Source: Bin80 sp965219915
Lineage (GTDB): Bacteria > Bacteroidota > Rhodothermia > Rhodothermales > Bin80
NCBI GenBank assembly: GCA_965219915.1
Contig: OZ244794.1
Span: 2,170,001 to 2,234,000, forward strand
Length of the DNA: 64,000 nt
Reading direction: 5' to 3'
This document shows, in pieces, positions 47,430 through 57,300 of the stretch. The notes under the pieces are model-generated. The model was not told the DNA's origin, ran no database searches, and saw only the letters and a program-made list of their open reading frames with translations. Position 1 is the first letter of the stretch, and the number at the start of each line of letters is the position of its first letter. Both the position numbers and the translations under genes were made by a program.

Positions 47430-50045
47430 GTGCTCTCATGCAGATTGTCACATTTTTGTTCTCTGGTAGCGTTTCTGTCTCTGCTTCTACCCGGTCTGAT
47501 TCTCGCGCAGGTGTCAGAGCATGCGTCGTCCAAGGAAGTGGAATTCGGGAAGGAACGAGGATGGGAGGAGAATTTAACCTCAACCAGGACGGCTCCTTAT
47601 CGGGATGACAGGATCCGGGAGGAGCGTTTCCGTCTAAGGTCCGAAGCATACGGACTCGTTCATGACAGATTGTGGTCAGAAATGCCTGTTGACGCAAGTT
47701 CAGCGGTGAAACCGGTCGCATATATGAGCATGAATATTTGTGATCGGACGACTGTAGTCATGGATGCGATATTGAGTCGAATCTCTGCTACAAATGAATG
47801 TTCTGAAGTTACGAGTACCCAATTGGCTGGCATCACTGGCACAATGGATTTATCTTCTCAAAATATCTCCAGCCTGAAGGCAGGAGATTTTGATGGCCTT
47901 ATTTCGCTGAACAGGCTTGATTTAGGGCGCAACGATTTGTCCACACTTCCCGACGGCGTCTTTGATGAACTGACCTCGTTGATTAGGCTTGAATTGCGGC
48001 GCAACGATTTGTTGGCACTCCCCGACGGCATCTTTGATGAACTGACCTTGCTGAATGTACTTAGGTTGGAGGAGAACGAATTGTCCACACTCCCCGACGG
48101 CATCTTTGATGAACTAACTTCGCTGACGTCGCTTATTCTGTGGGGGAACGATTTATTAGCACTTCCCGACGGCATCTTTAATGAACTAACCTCCTTGACT
48201 CTGCTTGAGTTGTCCGTTGTACAATTAAGCACATTCCCCGACGGCATCTTTGATGAACTGAGTTCGCTGACTTGGCTATGGCTGGGGGTCTACGATTTCT
48301 CCGAGCTCCCCGTTGACGCCTTTGATGAACTGACCTCGCTGAAAGGGCTTGCCTTGCACAGTGTGGAGTCGGCCCCACTCCCCGGCGGCATCTTTGATAA
48401 ACTGACCTCGCTGACTGAGCTGTATTTACGTTCAAATTTCCTCAGATCACTCCCCCGTGGCATCTTTGATGAATTGAGCTCGCTGGATAGGCTTGACTTG
48501 AGTGCCAACCGTCTGACAACACTTCCCGAAGGCATCTTTGATGGATTGGCCTCGCTGACTTGGCTTGATTTGAGGCAAAACAGTTTGGCAACACTGCCCG
48601 ATGGCATCTTTGATGAACAAATCTCGCTGACTTGGCTTGATTTGAACACCAACGATTTTTCCACGCTCCCCGACGGCATCTTTGATGAATTGACCTTGCT
48701 GACTGGACTTTACTTGGGGGGTAACGATTTGTCCACGGTTCCCGACGGCATCTTTGATGAATTGACCTTGCTGACTGGACTTGGTTTGGGGGGTAACGAT
48801 TTTTCCACGCTCCCCGACGGCATCTTTGATGAATTGACCTTGCTGACTGGACTTGGTTTGGGGGGTAACGATTTGTCCACGCTCCCCGACGGCATCTTTG
48901 ATGAACTGACCTTGCTGACTTGGCTCGATTTGGGGGAAAACGATTTTTCCACGCTTCCCGATGCCATCTTTGATGAACTGACCTTGCTGAAAGGGCTTCG
49001 GTTGCACAAGAACGATTTTTCCACGCTTCCCGATGGCATTTTTGATGAACTGACCTCGCTGGATAGGCTACAGTTGTGGAATAACGATTTGTCCATGCTC
49101 CCCAAGGGCATCTTTGATAAACTGACCTCGCTGACTTGGCTTGAGTTGTGGAATAATGATTTTTCTACGCTTCCCGACGATATCTTTGATGAACTGACCT
49201 CGCTGAAATGGCTGCAATTGGAGGGCAACGAATTGTCCACGCTTCCCGACGGAATCTTTGATGAACTAACCTCCTTGACTGGGCTTGATTTGGGGGGCAA
49301 CGATCTGTCCACACTCCCCGACGGCGTCTTTGCTAAGAATGCTATACTATCCCTAAGGGAACGTTTTCCTCCCTTCGGATTGTCTCTACGAGCTAATCCC
49401 GGCGCCCCGTTCAGTCCGGTTGTCAACGCTGGTGAAGATCTAACGGTACAGCCGGGGGTTGCAGTTTCGATTTCAGGCAGTGTCAAAGGACCGTGGGGTG
49501 ATAATGTTCGGTGGGACTGGATTCAGGTAGACGGCCCTGATTCAGATGTACCCATTTCAGGGGCGTTGCCCTTGACGGGCGGCGACACGGCAATGCCTAG
49601 CTTTACGGCACCCACGGCGGAAGGGGAACTGTACTTTAAGTTGGTGGCAGCTCCCGGACATAAAGGAACGCCCACCGCAGCTTACGGACATGCGAACTCA
49701 GCCCCCGACTGGGTTACCGTAACGGTTTCGAATACGCCTACCAACACATCGGAGGTACCCTTGGTGGTCGAATTTAATCTGCTTGGAAATTATCCCAATC
49801 CGTTCAACCCATCAACGACCATTCTACTAGATGTACCAGAATTGGCGGCTGTCACGGTGGATGTCTTCAACGTGCTCGGCCAGCGGGTACATCGGGAGGA
49901 GTTTCCAGCAGTGGCGGCCGGTGCTTCAATGCCACTGCCCCTGGATGTGTCCCACCTGTCCTCCGGGGCATACATCTACCAGGTCACTGCGCGAGCGGGG
50001 AAGGAAGTGCATCGTGCTGGTGGACGCATGACGCTCATCAAATAG
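47430..50045 (+). CDS. Leucine-rich-repeat surface protein with PKD-like domain and T9SS sorting signal
   Basis: 871 residues from the GTG at 47430, which starts a signal peptide ending LILAQ. The frame is open to 47241 (ATG at 47247), but that would put 61 residues before the leader. Residues about 145-635 hold some 20 leucine-rich repeats of 24 residues (consensus LPDGIFDELTSLTWLDLGGN, then DLST). A capping segment (AKNAILSLRERF), a PKD/REJ-like domain (VNAGEDLTVQPGVAVSISG, about 650-765) and a T9SS sorting domain (NYPNPFNPST, VFNVLGQR, MTLIK) follow. Likely a cell-surface adhesion or binding protein. Long minus-strand frames here are artefacts of the repeats. Confidence 0.85.
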   Translation: MLSCRLSHFCSLVAFLSLLLPGLILAQVSEHASSKEVEFGKERGWEENLTSTRTAPYRDDRIREERFRLRSEAYGLVHDRLWSEMPVDASSAVKPVAYMSMNICDRTTVVMDAILSRISATNECSEVTSTQLAGITGTMDLSSQNISSLKAGDFDGLISLNRLDLGRNDLSTLPDGVFDELTSLIRLELRRNDLLALPDGIFDELTLLNVLRLEENELSTLPDGIFDELTSLTSLILWGNDLLALPDGIFNELTSLTLLELSVVQLSTFPDGIFDELSSLTWLWLGVYDFSELPVDAFDELTSLKGLALHSVESAPLPGGIFDKLTSLTELYLRSNFLRSLPRGIFDELSSLDRLDLSANRLTTLPEGIFDGLASLTWLDLRQNSLATLPDGIFDEQISLTWLDLNTNDFSTLPDGIFDELTLLTGLYLGGNDLSTVPDGIFDELTLLTGLGLGGNDFSTLPDGIFDELTLLTGLGLGGNDLSTLPDGIFDELTLLTWLDLGENDFSTLPDAIFDELTLLKGLRLHKNDFSTLPDGIFDELTSLDRLQLWNNDLSMLPKGIFDKLTSLTWLELWNNDFSTLPDDIFDELTSLKWLQLEGNELSTLPDGIFDELTSLTGLDLGGNDLSTLPDGVFAKNAILSLRERFPPFGLSLRANPGAPFSPVVNAGEDLTVQPGVAVSISGSVKGPWGDNVRWDWIQVDGPDSDVPISGALPLTGGDTAMPSFTAPTAEGELYFKLVAAPGHKGTPTAAYGHANSAPDWVTVTVSNTPTNTSEVPLVVEFNLLGNYPNPFNPSTTILLDVPELAAVTVDVFNVLGQRVHREEFPAVAAGASMPLPLDVSHLSSGAYIYQVTARAGKEVHRAGGRMTLIK
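47893..49334 (+). repeat. Tandem 72-bp coding repeats (about 20 units)
   Basis: The LRR region is a direct tandem array with a 72-base period, for example CCCGACGGC at about 47949 and 48021. Most units differ at several positions. Units 12 to 15, from about 48660 to 48960, are nearly identical, sharing GATGAATTGACCTTGCTGAC, which suggests recent expansion by slippage or unequal exchange. Confidence 0.85.
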
Positions 50046-50345
50046 AGCCAATTGTGTGCCTGACAGAATAAGTTATTAGTCACGGGATAATACGGTGAAT
50101 CGGATGACCGGGGGCAGGCTGCGTCCCTTTTTATGGTTTCTGTCAGGATTTAGCGCATATAGAAGGCGATCATCGCGTAGGTGCAGTCAGATAGGAGACG
50201 TAGTGATTTTGCGAACTTGAGGGTAATTTTGGTTACGATGAAGAATATTGCCGTTTGGCACAAAGCCCTTCATTGGGCGTTCACTGCAGCCCCGTGGTTA
50301 AGGTGGCAACTAAGCGGTTATTACGTTGCAGTTTGATAGATCACC
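50046..50345. other. Intergenic stretch upstream of nadA
   Basis: 300 bases without an ORF I would call. A short inverted repeat GCCC-TTCATT-GGGC near 50267-50281 could form a small hairpin, but no T-tract follows. The nadA promoter is expected here. Confidence 0.3.
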
Positions 50346-51350
50346 ATGCTGGCTTCACAGGACGTTCTCAGCAGCCGATTAGAGCAAATCGGATTTATTG
50401 ATGATCCGGTAGATACAGGACTGGATCTATATGAAGAAATTGAGCGCCTGAAACGAGACAAGAATGCTGTGCTGCTAGCACACTACTATCAGGAGCCGGC
50501 GATTCAGGATGTCGCTGATTTTATTGGGGACTCGTTGGGACTCTCCCGCCAAGCAGCAGCAACCGAAGCGGAGATCATTGTGTTCGCGGGGGTTCATTTT
50601 ATGGCTGAAACGGCCAAGATACTGAACCCGCACAAGAAGGTGCTGCTCCCGGATTTGAACGCGGGATGTTCTCTGGCAGACACCTGCCCGGCCGATGAGT
50701 TTCAAGCCTTCTGTGACGCGCATCCCGACCATCTGGTAATGTCCTACATCAATTGCTCCGCTGCCGTAAAGGCCAGGAGTGACATTATCTGCACCTCCAC
50801 CAATGCAGAGCACCTGCTGCGAATGATACCCGAATCCCAGCCAGTCATTTTTGCGCCAGATCGTAATCTGGGTCGCTGGCTTGAGCGGAAAATCGGACGC
50901 GACCTGGTCATTTGGGATGGGGTATGTATTGTACATGAGACGTTCAGTGAACGTAAACTGCTCGCCCTGAAGGTGAAGTTTCCAGAAGCGCAGGTCCTGG
51001 CGCATCCAGAATGCGAGGAGGCCGTTCTTCGACATGCAGACTTTGTAGGCTCTACCAGCGGAATCCGTCGATATGCCCGCGAGGATGAGGGGAATTCGTT
51101 TATAATTGCAACGGAGGAGGGGATTCTGCACCAGATGCGCAAGGATTCGCCGAACAAGTATTTTATTCCAGCTCCCCCAGAAAGCGGGTGCAATTGCAGC
51201 CAGTGCCCGCATATGCGTCTCAATACACTGGAAAAGCTATATACGTGCATGCGTCACGAGCTCCCGGAAATCACTATGGAGGAATCCATTCGCCGGCGTG
51301 CACTCAAGCCGATTGAGCGCATGATCGAAATGAGCAAGGACGTCTCGTAG
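50346..51350 (+). CDS. nadA: Quinolinate synthase A
   Basis: 334-residue 4Fe-4S enzyme that condenses iminoaspartate with dihydroxyacetone phosphate in NAD synthesis. The N-terminal AHYYQEPAIQDVADFIGDS is diagnostic. Cluster cysteines are seen in NAGCSLADTC, in the middle region (INCSAAVKA), and in the C-terminal SGCNCSQCPHM. nadB and nadC are not in the window. The stop codon is separated by a single base from the stop of the convergent minus-strand gene. Confidence 0.96.
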   Translation: MLASQDVLSSRLEQIGFIDDPVDTGLDLYEEIERLKRDKNAVLLAHYYQEPAIQDVADFIGDSLGLSRQAAATEAEIIVFAGVHFMAETAKILNPHKKVLLPDLNAGCSLADTCPADEFQAFCDAHPDHLVMSYINCSAAVKARSDIICTSTNAEHLLRMIPESQPVIFAPDRNLGRWLERKIGRDLVIWDGVCIVHETFSERKLLALKVKFPEAQVLAHPECEEAVLRHADFVGSTSGIRRYAREDEGNSFIIATEEGILHQMRKDSPNKYFIPAPPESGCNCSQCPHMRLNTLEKLYTCMRHELPEITMEESIRRRALKPIERMIEMSKDVS

Positions 51351-51351
51351 G

Positions 51352-52638
51352 TCACAGGTTTACGCGAATACCTACCAAGGGCTCAAATCTCTTCTGAACC
51401 AGGTAGTGAGGGCTGGACTGAATGGGTTCAAAGGTATACCGGGCCTCCGCGTGTAGGAAGAACGCTTTTCTGATATGTAAGGTGGTTGCGAACGTGAGTC
51501 CACTTTGTTCGGCGAAAGGGTTGAAGATCCCTAAGAAGGTACGCTCTCCCAGGCGATCAACACCGACTTCAAGAATGAAGTAAGGCCCCCGCTTTACGAA
51601 GAGTCTGAAGTGCAGTTCGCTGAGAGGTTGGGGGCCAAAGTGCCTGCGCCAGCTGTATTCGATCCAGAACGACTCCCTGATCTGAAGGGAGAGGGCTGTG
51701 AGCAGGTCATTTACCCCCCGTGCCTCCCCAAGGGTAATACCGGCGAAGTCATCCTGTGCAAGGTCGTCAAGGTCAGCCTCATTGCGAATAATTCGGTTGT
51801 GTGAGTTACTTACAGCGAATAGCTGTCCGACATATCCTGGAATAAAGTGACGGCTATTGTAGAAGGCCCCAACTCTGAGTTTGAAGCTTAACAGATCCAG
51901 GAAGCCTGCGCTATGCACATCAGCGCCAAAGGCAAGACCGTCTCCGTGTCGTGTGTACCAGGCGTAACTTGCATAAGGGGCGAACACAATACGGCCTGTC
52001 TCGAACACGGCAACCTGCAAATCAATGCTCCACGCCGTCAGGTAGGTACGATTATGGTTGGTGTAATTAATACCAAGCTTACTGTCATACGGCAGCTCAA
52101 GACTTGCTCTTCCCCCAAATACATCATTCAGGCGAACATCACTACTGAAACCACTTAACTCGACCGATCCTCCAGTCCATGCCAACTCGGTACCCACAGT
52201 TCGCATATCCCAGGCAATGGACGAATTATAGTGATTCACGATATGCCCGATACCAAGCCGCATATCCTTAATTGGACCGAGCCGGACATAGAGATTATCT
52301 GTCTGAATACGAGCAAACTGAATGATTCGAAGGAGATCGTACGCCTCGTCCCAGTCTGGAGTATACCGTCCGAGGGGTCCATGTCGCATGCTCCCACGCA
52401 GTCGCCCCTCAAAGGGATAGTCAGCAAAATCCCAATTCAGCAGCGCAAGTCCCCTCCATTGGGCACCAATCAACGATACGCCCGCCAATGCGTTGAACCG
52501 GTTTTGTGTTTGCCAGCGTTGGTGCACGAGCTTTTCGGATAGACGATTAATCGCTCCAAAACCATCCTGCGCACGGCTTTTCGTAAAAGGGCAGACTACT
52601 GACAGGAACAGAAAACTGTACAGACAAATATGCCGCAT
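51352..52638 (-). CDS. Predicted outer-membrane beta-barrel protein
   Basis: 428 residues from the ATG at 52638 (signal peptide MRHICLYSFLFLSVVCPF, cleavage near SRAQD). The frame extends to 52686. The rest is a series of amphipathic strands rich in Tyr, Arg and Trp (LYVRLGPIKDMRLGIGHIV, IEYSWRRHFG, FFLHAEARYTF) and the protein ends VGIRVNL. This is typical of an integral outer-membrane barrel, but I do not recognise the family. It is convergent with nadA and divergent from the Lon-domain gene. Confidence 0.65.
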   Translation of the reverse strand: MRHICLYSFLFLSVVCPFTKSRAQDGFGAINRLSEKLVHQRWQTQNRFNALAGVSLIGAQWRGLALLNWDFADYPFEGRLRGSMRHGPLGRYTPDWDEAYDLLRIIQFARIQTDNLYVRLGPIKDMRLGIGHIVNHYNSSIAWDMRTVGTELAWTGGSVELSGFSSDVRLNDVFGGRASLELPYDSKLGINYTNHNRTYLTAWSIDLQVAVFETGRIVFAPYASYAWYTRHGDGLAFGADVHSAGFLDLLSFKLRVGAFYNSRHFIPGYVGQLFAVSNSHNRIIRNEADLDDLAQDDFAGITLGEARGVNDLLTALSLQIRESFWIEYSWRRHFGPQPLSELHFRLFVKRGPYFILEVGVDRLGERTFLGIFNPFAEQSGLTFATTLHIRKAFFLHAEARYTFEPIQSSPHYLVQKRFEPLVGIRVNL

Positions 52639-52697
52639 GTTAACTTGAGAATTAAATCTGCAGGAATCACACTGCTGTGCTCTCATAAGAGCCGATC

Positions 52698-53342
52698 ATG
52701 AGTTTGAGTATACCAAATAGACTCGGACTTTTCTTCCTGGAATCGACATTGTATCCAGGAGAGAAAAAATTTCTGCATGTCTTCGAAAAACGCTACCGAA
52801 AACTGGTGGACAATTGTCTGGCCAGCCATGGGCTGTTTGTAATTGTATGGGAGGATGACGATAAAGTAAAAGAGATTGGTTGCATTGCTCGCGTCAAACG
52901 TGTGCTGGCGCGTTACGAAGGAGGAGAACTTGATATCGAGGTTGAAGGGATTCGTCGGGTAAAGGTCTATATGATAGACGAGGCCGCATTTTATCGGCAA
53001 GGATACTTGGACCCATATAACGACACGGTTGAAGCGGGAGCATCCCCGGAAGGAGAGCGGCTGATTGCCCAGCATATCAAACTTCTGGAAATCATTGGCG
53101 CAAACATCAATCCCCAGTACTATCAGTCCAATCATCCCTTATCGTGGCTCATTGGACGCAATTGCGGCCTATCGCTTCCTCAGCGTCAGGATTTACTTGA
53201 AATGCGAAGTGAAGCGGATCGTGTGATGTTTTTAATTGACTATCTGTCTGAGTTTATTCCAAAGGTTGAACGGAATGCGAAGAAGCAAATGCACATAATG
53301 TCGAATGGCCACGCTAAGGATTTCCTGAACGGAGAACACTAA
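52698..53342 (+). CDS. Lon substrate-binding-domain (LAN) protein
   Basis: 214-residue protein similar to the N-terminal domain of ATP-dependent Lon protease, without the AAA+ or peptidase parts. The start LGLFFLESTLYPGEKKFLHVFEKRY and the segment EIGCIARVKRVLARYEGGEL fit the PUA-like fold. A helical C-terminus (QRQDLLEMRSEADRVMFLI) is the usual second half. Its function in bacteria is unknown. The MBL gene follows 5 bases downstream, probably in one operon. Confidence 0.85.
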   Translation: MSLSIPNRLGLFFLESTLYPGEKKFLHVFEKRYRKLVDNCLASHGLFVIVWEDDDKVKEIGCIARVKRVLARYEGGELDIEVEGIRRVKVYMIDEAAFYRQGYLDPYNDTVEAGASPEGERLIAQHIKLLEIIGANINPQYYQSNHPLSWLIGRNCGLSLPQRQDLLEMRSEADRVMFLIDYLSEFIPKVERNAKKQMHIMSNGHAKDFLNGEH

Positions 53343-53347
53343 ACACG

Positions 53348-54199
53348 ATGCCGCAAATCGGTCCATATACGTTGCATACTGTCGAATGTGGCCGTTTCAG
53401 GTTGGATGGGGGTGCGATGTTTGGTATCATTCCACGCGTATTGTGGGCACGCAGAATGCCTCCTGATGACAGAAACAGGATTTCCATGTGCATGCGATCC
53501 CTACTCTTGGAAGGAGACGGACGTGTAATCCTGATTGATAACGGCGCAGGCAACAAACACGATGCACGATTCAAGGATATTTTTGCTCTTGAGGGATGTA
53601 CTCTGGATGATTCTTTGAAGAAAGCCGGCTTTATTGCAGAAGATGTCACGGATGTAATTCTGACACATCTACACTTTGATCACGCAGGGGGGAGCACGAT
53701 TTACGACGGAGGGCGGGTTGTACCAAAATTCAAAAACGCAACCTACCATTTACAGCTGGGTCACCTCGAGAGTGCAAGAGCCCCTAATGTCCGTGAACGA
53801 GCATCTTTTCTTCCGGATAATTTTGAACCGCTTGCCGCGACGGGACAGCTAAGAACACATCAGGGTGAAGGGCAACTTTTTCCAGGTATTGATCTCATGG
53901 TGGTTAATGGTCATACGACTGCTCAGCAATTGGTCAGGATCTGTGGTAAAGAAGGAACAGTTGTTTTTTGTGCAGATCTGCTGCCAACAGTTCATCATCT
54001 TCGGTCGCCATGGGTTATGGCTTATGATGTTAGACCACTGACCACCGTGGCAGAGAAGGCACATTTTCTCGATAATGCCTTGGCTGAGCAGTGGCAGCTC
54101 TTTTTTGAACATGATCCTGAGGTAACGGTGGCAAGTTTACAGGAAACAGAGAAGGGCATCATCACCAGTTCTCCCAGACGGCTTGAGGAACTGTTTTGA
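53348..54199 (+). CDS. MBL-fold metallo-hydrolase
   Basis: 283-residue metallo-beta-lactamase-fold enzyme. The dinuclear zinc motif is THLHFDHAGG (about 108-117). A further His (VNGHTTAQ) and an Asp (CADLLPT) correspond to the other ligands. The N-terminal GRFRLDGGAMFGIIPRVLW is common in family members related to lactonases and other hydrolases. Substrate unknown. It is likely co-transcribed with the Lon-domain gene. Confidence 0.85.
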   Translation: MPQIGPYTLHTVECGRFRLDGGAMFGIIPRVLWARRMPPDDRNRISMCMRSLLLEGDGRVILIDNGAGNKHDARFKDIFALEGCTLDDSLKKAGFIAEDVTDVILTHLHFDHAGGSTIYDGGRVVPKFKNATYHLQLGHLESARAPNVRERASFLPDNFEPLAATGQLRTHQGEGQLFPGIDLMVVNGHTTAQQLVRICGKEGTVVFCADLLPTVHHLRSPWVMAYDVRPLTTVAEKAHFLDNALAEQWQLFFEHDPEVTVASLQETEKGIITSSPRRLEELF

Positions 54200-54219
54200 G
54201 ACTAGGATTCTTTGAAACA

Positions 54220-54235
54220 TCCGAATTTATTCGGA
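54220..54235 (+). terminator. Possible weak terminator hairpin
   Basis: Perfect 6-bp stem TCCGAA / TTCGGA with a TTTA loop, about 20 bases after the MBL gene stop. There is no T-tract directly after it, so it is only a candidate. Confidence 0.3.
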
Positions 54236-54338
54236 GTAGACGCGATTTACTTTTCCCAGCGAAAATTCCCATTGCCCAAAGTTACCAAGTATATACGCAG
54301 GAACACCTTAGGCTGTAACTGCTCAATAACTTATTAAC

Positions 54339-57300
54339 GTGCAATCTTGGCAATTATCTGGACCAGTGAACCGGGTAAGGATTTTCGGAACGTTGTATTT
54401 GTCAGTACTGGCTGCTATATGTGCACCGGCTGCTGCGCAAGACGCTACCCTTGAGCTCATAGATTCTACGCCTAGCCGCAGTGTCTATCAACTGAGTGCA
54501 GAATGGGGGGATGCTGAAGTGGATGTAGGAGGGCTCTTGGAGTCCTCGGTGGTTTTGGATCTTCCAGCCCTGGTACAGCCCAGTGTTCGCGTATTGGAAG
54601 CAGAGTACGATGAGTACTCATTTGAGCCAGTCACGGGCGTCGGTGAAGAGGCTGCCGTTGTCGTTGGTCTTGGACTATCGCGTAAGCGGCCGGCTGCCAC
54701 ATTAGTGGCGCGTCTTGTAACCTATGATTCAACATCTGCAAAACTGCGGCGCTATAGGCATATGCGAATTGAGGTGAGACATCCGGTTAATCAGCAGGTG
54801 TCCACCAGCTACGAGACTTCGGATAACCCACACCTCGATGTTAGTCGAAGTGTGCTTGCGGATGGGCAGTTTTTCAAGCTTGCAATTTCAGAGACAGGAA
54901 TATTTCGGATTGATCGCACTTTTCTTGAATCGTTACCAGGGTTGGATACGCCAGTTGGCAGTATAGATCCAGATCAAGTCAGGATATTTGGTAATGGAGG
55001 GGCACCAGTCCCTGCCCTAAACAGTGCTCCCAGGATTGCGGATTTAGCAGAAAATCAGGTATTTGTGCAGGGGGGCGGGGACGGTAGTTTTGATGCCGCT
55101 GATGCGGTCTGGTTCTATGCTCAGGGTCCGAGCGGATGGCAAAGTAGGCAGCTAACAGGCTTCAGGGGTAGACCACTCCTAGATCCGAGCGGAGAACCCG
55201 TACGCGAGTGGTCCCATTATGTGCATCCGTTTGATTCAACGAACTATTACTTCTTGAGCATTGGGAGTTCGGCAAGCCAAACCTATCTGCAGGAAGATTA
55301 TCCAGATGCCGCAGACACCGTTCTGCTCTCCGAAATCACGGGACGCTACTTTGTAGATCTAGACGAGTACTTGTGGGGGCGGGAGGGGGGCCATTCCGGC
55401 CATACCTGGGTCAGTGCGCTTATACCTGGGCCTGGGCCGGGACGTACGGTATTCGAAAACTTTCAGCTTCCCGGGCTGACCGGAGGTACATTGCATTATC
55501 AAATCCGGGCAGCAATTCAAAGCAATCCTGCCGCGACCCTGCATTACAGAGGGGATAACAGCACATTGCACAGTGTCAACTACGGAGCTAGCTCGGGACT
55601 TCCGGAAAATGCAATTGCGCGTTCGGGGACTGCGGAGTTCACTCAAACGGTTACTGCTGGTCAGCAGATCAGCCTCACAGCCGATCTGGATGACCAAGTT
55701 GGCGGCCCACTGGCGGCTTTAGATTGGGTCCGGGTTTTTTATCCCAAAACGCTACAGGCAGATCAGCAACCCTTGAGATTCCATACACCGTTAGCTACTG
55801 CTGGAACGTTCACATTTGTGCTTCGCGGCTTTTCATCTCCGCCATTTGTACTGGATGTAACCCACCCTGGGGATTATCGCTGGCTGGGACTTAGTTCGCG
55901 GGGGGGCGAGTATTGGGTACAGGTGACGGCCGCGTCGGAGGATGAGCCCCGAGAGTTGATCGCCTTCACGTCGAATCAAGTTCGGACTCTAGATGCCACC
56001 GAAGCATGTGGTTCCGAATGCAGGGTTACTCCGCAGAACCTCCATGGCATTCAGGCGTGGCCCGATTTTGTGATTATCACTCCCGATCAGTTTATTCAGC
56101 AGTCAAATGCGTTGGCCGATCGTCGTCGTGCAGAAGGACTAACGGTTGAAGTTGTTGATGTACAACAGATCTATAATGAGTTTTCGGGGGGACTGCAGGA
56201 TGTGCGTGGTATCAGGGATTACCTGAAGTTTCTTTATGACCGTAGCCCGGATGAAGAACGCCTTTTACGGTATGTGCTCCTGTTTGGTGATGGTCACTTT
56301 GACTACCGAAATCTTGATGCTTCTGCCACGTTTCCAAATCATATTCCTCCATTCGAGACAGAGGACTCCTGGGACCCCGACCGATCCTTCACTTCAGACG
56401 ATTACTACGGGCTGCTGGATGATAATGAGGGTCTATGGCCTTATCTCCGGGGAACCTTCCAGAATCAATATGATCACCTGAATGAGCGCGTAGATTTGGG
56501 AATTGGGCGCTTTACTGTGCACACCGAAGAGGAAGCTCAATTGATGATTGATAAGATTGTGCATTATGAAAGCCCGGACACATATGGTCAATGGCGAAAC
56601 CGATACCTGTTTCTGGCAGATGATGGTCCAACGGGAATATCTGGCACGCAAAATGACAAGGACCTTCATACACAAAATACCGATGTGGTCGCAGTTGCAG
56701 TGGCGAAGCTTGCGCCAGATGTAAACCAGCGTAAAGTGTATGCACTTTCGTACACCAGAGAATTCCTCAACACCTGGCGTGTTCCGAAAGCCCGTCAAGA
56801 TCTGCTATTAGCAATTGATGAGGGCGTTCTCGTTGTCAACTACAGTGGTCATGGGGGCGAGCGAGCACTTGCACAGGAAAACCTTTTTACTGTCGAAGAC
56901 TCCAGATCCCTCCAGAATTATGATAAACTACCGATATTTATTACCGCAACCTGCTCGTTCGGTCGATGGGATTTGGGTAATGAACAGACCGGTGCAGAAG
57001 AGTTGCTTCTTAATCGAAATGGCGGGGCGATTGCCCTCCTTACAACGGTGCGTCAAGTTTACACTTCTGGAGATGAGACCTCACTCAACGTAGGACTGAA
57101 TGTTGCCCTTAACGAAGAACTTTTTACACGGGAGACCGATAGATTGTTACCTCGGCTTGGAGATGCGCTTCGCAGAACCAAGAACAGACGTGTAGGATAC
57201 GAGGGTAACAATCGCAAATTCAATCTTCTGGGAGATCCTACATTGCGGCCGGGCTTACCCGCCAGTCGTGCCGTTGTTACGCATATAAACGACAATCAGA

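Noticed and set aside
47893..49334. CRISPR-like array
   Set aside because: The 72-bp period is coding, in frame throughout, and has no unique spacers between conserved repeats. There are no cas genes in the window.
48290..49486. Long minus-strand frames with repeated SSKMPSGSV-like motifs
   Set aside because: They lie exactly antisense to the 72-bp LRR repeats, repeat with the same period and lack signal, domain or start context. They are artefacts of the coding repeats.
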